This document shows, piece after piece, positions 6,132-8,741 of a stretch of 8,741 nt of DNA. Source of the stretch: an uncultured Gardnerella sp. (GTDB lineage Bacteria > Actinomycetota > Actinomycetes > Actinomycetales > Bifidobacteriaceae); NCBI GenBank assembly GCA_947252975.1, contig CAMXWX010000039.1, positions 1 through 8,741 of the forward strand. Direction: 5' to 3'. Every line of letters begins with the position of its first letter. Within the stretch, counting starts at the first letter, position 1. A program made the translations under genes and the position numbers. Below the pieces are notes generated by a model that saw only the letters and a list, made by a program, of their open reading frames with translations, searched no databases and was not told the DNA's origin.

Positions 6132-7135
6132 GCGTTTTTCTTTACATTATTAGGCGTGTTGCAAGCGCTTTGGCTGTTATTGCTGTTATTGCAATGGCAA
6201 TGTTTTTGATTTTCTTTATGACTCCAACAAATCCTGCGCAGCTTATGTGCGGCAAGCCTTGCACGCCTGAACGTTTAGCCCAAGTCTCTGCGTTTATGGG
6301 AACTGATTTGCCTTGGTATAGTCAGCTTTTTAACTATTTGCAGGGTATTTTTGTTGGACGTACTTTTGGCGATTCTTCATCTGCCAGCGCAATTGTTTGC
6401 GCGGCTCCTTGCTTAGGATGGTCTTTTGCTCTTAATGAGCCTGTTACTGGTCTAATTTTTAGTCGTTTTCCAGTTACTGCATCAATCGCTATTGGCGCTG
6501 CTGTTTTGTGGATGCTAATTGGCGTATTTGCAGGCGTTTTGCAAGCTGTTAAGCGTGATTCGTGGATTGACCGCATAATCGTAGCGTTATCTTCGATTGG
6601 TATTTCGTCTCCTACCTACTTAATTGGTTTGCTGGCGATTATTGCTTTTGCGGTTTACATTCCCGTTTTTCCTACGGGCGGATATGTTAGCTTCTTTGCT
6701 AATCCTTTTAACTGGGCTTGGCATCTTCTACTCGCTTGGATTGTTTTAGCGTTGATAAATGGCGCTTTTTATGCGCGCATTACTCGTTCTACAATGCTTA
6801 GGGAATTTGGTAAAGATTATGTGCGAACTGCAAGAGCAAAGGGCATGCCCGATTCACATGTTGTATTAAATCATGCTTTGCGAAATGCGATTTTACCAAT
6901 ATTTACAATGTTTGGTTTAGATCTTGGCGGTCTTCTTGGTGGAGCGGTTATAACTGAGCGCGTGTTCTCTATGCACGGGTTGGGTTCACTTCTTTTAGAC
7001 GCTGTTAAGACTTTTGATTTGCAAGTTTTGGTTGGAGTTACGCTGTTTTCGGCCGCTCTTGTAATAATTGCAAATCTTATTGTTGACGTCTGTTATTGTT
7101 TGCTTGATCCTAGAGCGGCTAAAGTCGCCCTTTAA
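6128..7135 (+). CDS. dppB: Peptide ABC transporter permease, DppB/OppB type
   Basis: The 335-residue membrane subunit is the partner of the preceding DppC-type permease. The start is ATG 6128, which overlaps the upstream TGA (ATGA); GGAGA at 6116-6120 lies 7 bases before it. A start at 6098 has no such support. The N-terminus FLYIIRRVASALAVIAVIAM is the usual DppB opening with positive residues before the first helix. A long external loop contains two Cys pairs, C41-GKP-C45 and C91-AAP-C95. BPD_transp_1 follows from about residue 115, with the EAA loop at about 234-257 (TARAKGMPDSHVVLNHALRN) and then GGLLGGAVITERVFSMHGLG. C-before-B gene order is the reverse of the classical dppABCDF order. 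The last residues AAKVAL are encoded by a 12-bp unit that recurs in the downstream gap. Confidence 0.93.
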   Translation: MSVFLYIIRRVASALAVIAVIAMAMFLIFFMTPTNPAQLMCGKPCTPERLAQVSAFMGTDLPWYSQLFNYLQGIFVGRTFGDSSSASAIVCAAPCLGWSFALNEPVTGLIFSRFPVTASIAIGAAVLWMLIGVFAGVLQAVKRDSWIDRIIVALSSIGISSPTYLIGLLAIIAFAVYIPVFPTGGYVSFFANPFNWAWHLLLAWIVLALINGAFYARITRSTMLREFGKDYVRTARAKGMPDSHVVLNHALRNAILPIFTMFGLDLGGLLGGAVITERVFSMHGLGSLLLDAVKTFDLQVLVGVTLFSAALVIIANLIVDVCYCLLDPRAAKVAL

Positions 7136-7212
7136 AGCGGTGATTAGTGAGCGTTAAAATCGCCAGCAAAATCGCCATTAAGGTTGCAACTAAAGTCGCT
7201 ACTAAAGTCTTC
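7118..7212 (+). repeat. Degenerate 12-bp tandem repeats between the permease and binding-protein genes
   Basis: Five head-to-tail 12-bp units occupy 7153-7212: GTTAAAATCGCC, AGCAAAATCGCC, ATTAAGGTTGCA, ACTAAAGTCGCT and ACTAAAGTCTTC. A sixth related unit, GCTAAAGTCGCC (7118-7129), lies inside the 3' end of the dppB gene. One reading frame, GTG 7147 to TAA 7227, gives a 26-residue peptide of x-K-[IV]-A tetrads, but no good ribosome site precedes it. The rest of the gap (7213-7265) is very AT-rich and includes TAACTTTA twice in tandem (7241-7256). It contains no terminator hairpin, so read-through into the next gene is likely. Confidence 0.6.
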
Positions 7213-7276
7213 TTTAAATCACAATAATAAAAATTTTTAATAACTTTATAACTTTATAAAAAATTAAGGAAAAATC

Positions 7277-7303
7277 ATGCAAAATGCACAAAATATGCAA
7301 AAT
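7277..7303 (+). repeat. Three 9-bp units starting at the binding-protein start codon
   Basis: ATGCAAAAT, GCACAAAAT and ATGCAAAAT follow each other directly and encode MQN-AQN-MQN. Units 1 and 3 are identical. The repeat supplies a second in-frame ATG at 7295. Confidence 0.75.
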
Positions 7304-8741
7304 TATTATCAAATCATCAAAAAAGTTAATCGTGGTTTTGCTCTAAATACATTAAGAGCAATTTCCGTAATTCTAGTGTTTTCGCTGGTTTATGCATTTT
7401 CTGCTTGCGGATCTGCTGTGCAAAGTGGTCAAAATCTACAAAAAAGACTCCATAATGCTTCTGTGCTTAATAGCAATCCAAAAAAGGGTGGAACGCTTAC
7501 GATTCTAAGCTCCGAATCAAAAATGGATTTTGATCCTGCAAGAAGTCAGGGTTTACCAATAACCTCTAATAGCCTAGTTTTCCGTGCTTTAACAACGTGG
7601 AAAGTAACGCCAAGTGGCAAAACGAGTGTTGTTGCCGATTTAGCAACAGATACAGGAACTGCTTTAGACGGCGGAAAAACTTGGAAGTACACTCTTAAAA
7701 AAGGGATTAAATACCAGGATGGAAGCCCAATAACGTCTAAAGATATTAAATATGGTCTTGAGCGTTCTTTTGCAAACTCGCTTACAGGCGGATTTGGTTA
7801 CCACAAAGCGCTTTTACAAGGCGCTAAAGATTATGCCGGTCCGTTTAGTGGTAAATCTTTGGATTCGATTGAAACTCCAGACAATCAAACAATCATTTTT
7901 AAGCTAAATGCTGCTTTTGCTAATTGGCCTTGGGTTGCGTCTTTGGCTGCATTCGCTCCCGTTCCACTAAATTCTGGTAACGCGCAGGATTATGGCAAAA
8001 GCCCAGTTGCTTCTGGACCGTACAAAATTGTTGAAAACGAAGTTGGCAAGCAAATTGTTATGGTTAGAAACACTAATTGGGATTCCAGCGCGGATTCAAT
8101 TCGAGCTAATTACCCAGACAAGATAATTTGGAAGCTTGGCGTTGATGCTTCTGTTGCTGCACAATCTATGATTCAAGGCAATTCTGGTGCAGACAATGCT
8201 ATTCTTGCAGATTTTGTGCCTCCAGCTCAGCGCGCGCAAGCTAAAGCAAGCTACAAGTCAAGCAATCTTTTAATTACAAGCGGTGACGGAGCGTTGGAAT
8301 ACTTGGCCATGAACAATCGACGTATTAAAGATGTTAAGATTCGCAAGGCAATTCAGTACGCTGTAGATAAGCAGTCGTATCAGAGAGCAAAGGGCGGTGC
8401 GGTTGCTGGCGGTTTTGCAACAACGCTTATCACTCCAGGCGTAAGCGAGCGCAAAGTCTATAATCTATATTCTGCAAATCCGCGTGGGGACGTAGAAAAG
8501 GCTAAACAATTATTAAAGGAATCGGGTAAATCTAAACTAAAGTTTAGTCTTATTGCTCGCCCAGATCAGGCACAAGTGGCATCTTCTATTCAAGCAAGCT
8601 TAAAGCGCGTTGGAATTGATGTTTCTATACGAATTGTGGATTCGCAGATTTTTACAGATATGATTACTGGCGATTCTGGCGATTATGATTTAGCTTTGTC
8701 TAAATGGCAGCCTGATTTTCCTTCTGCGTATGCAAATATTG
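7277..8741 (+). CDS. Peptide ABC transporter solute-binding lipoprotein (SBP_bac_5 family), 3' end outside window
   Basis: No stop occurs before the window end; 488 codons are visible. ATG 7277 follows AAGGA (7266-7270) by 6 bases. A long basic N-region (K15, K16, R19, R27) leads to a hydrophobic stretch and the lipobox FSAC, with Cys44 (7406-7408) as the lipidation site. The mature protein is therefore anchored to the outside of the membrane and delivers peptides to the two permeases. After a linker, KKGGTLTIL (69-77) begins the SBP_bac_5 fold. Further marks are the WKYTLKKGIKYQDGSPITS region from 136, SGPYKIVENEVG, YLAMNN from 342 with KIRKAIQYAVDKQSY after it, and the helical ANPRGDVEKAKQLLKESG near the end. 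The family is usually somewhat over 500 residues, so a modest C-terminal part is missing. It is probably co-transcribed with the permeases. Ligand specificity is not readable. Confidence 0.94.
   Translation, partial: MQNAQNMQNYYQIIKKVNRGFALNTLRAISVILVFSLVYAFSACGSAVQSGQNLQKRLHNASVLNSNPKKGGTLTILSSESKMDFDPARSQGLPITSNSLVFRALTTWKVTPSGKTSVVADLATDTGTALDGGKTWKYTLKKGIKYQDGSPITSKDIKYGLERSFANSLTGGFGYHKALLQGAKDYAGPFSGKSLDSIETPDNQTIIFKLNAAFANWPWVASLAAFAPVPLNSGNAQDYGKSPVASGPYKIVENEVGKQIVMVRNTNWDSSADSIRANYPDKIIWKLGVDASVAAQSMIQGNSGADNAILADFVPPAQRAQAKASYKSSNLLITSGDGALEYLAMNNRRIKDVKIRKAIQYAVDKQSYQRAKGGAVAGGFATTLITPGVSERKVYNLYSANPRGDVEKAKQLLKESGKSKLKFSLIARPDQAQVASSIQASLKRVGIDVSIRIVDSQIFTDMITGDSGDYDLALSKWQPDFPSAYANI

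Noticed and set aside
7118..7212. CRISPR array
   Set aside because: The 12-bp units are directly tandem, degenerate and lack spacers.
7213..7276. Separate promoter for the binding-protein gene
   Set aside because: TATAAC (7247-7252) and TATAAA (7255-7260) occur, but no acceptable -35 box lies 16-18 bp upstream of either, and the stretch is so AT-rich that such hexamers are expected.

Overview
The window looks like a chromosomal segment of a low- to mid-GC actinobacterium, most likely of the Bifidobacteriaceae (Gardnerella-like). The clues are an isoleucyl-tRNA synthetase of the eukaryote-like type, an actinobacterial translational T-box with a very short specifier stem in front of it, and an actinobacterial-style peptide ABC transporter. 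The genus is inferred from gene style, not from a search. All supported genes are on the + strand.

Region 1 (1-1360) is an accessory module. It opens with the 3' part of a tRNA-Arg(CCU). A near-consensus promoter follows (TTGACA, 17 bp, TAGAAT), then a short leader that folds into two adjacent hairpins, then an AT-rich gene for an Abi_2 (AbiD/AbiF-like) protein with a HEPN RNase motif, R-x4-H. The order promoter, small structured RNA, leaky terminator-like hairpin, HEPN toxin gene suggests an RNA-controlled abortive-infection or toxin-antitoxin unit. This is the most interesting object in the window.

Region 2 (about 1365-5100) is the ileS unit. A T-box riboswitch has an AUC specifier in a tiny stem-loop, a UGGUACC tRNA-acceptor motif, and two copies of GCGAGG that compete for one CCUCGC. 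It controls access to the ileS Shine-Dalgarno. The 1136-residue IleRS starts at a GTG and ends before a strong intrinsic terminator.

Region 3 (5100-8741) is a peptide-uptake operon. A DppC/OppC-type permease and a DppB/OppB-type permease overlap by 4 bp (ATGA). After a 141-bp gap carrying a degenerate 12-bp tandem repeat comes a lipoprotein solute-binding protein of the SBP_bac_5 family, cut by the window end. No ATPase gene is in view; it is probably downstream. Sequence details worth a second look are an apparent frame conflict at the start of the DppC gene, a 9-bp triplet repeat that includes the start codon of the binding protein, and an 11-bp duplication over the abi stop codon.
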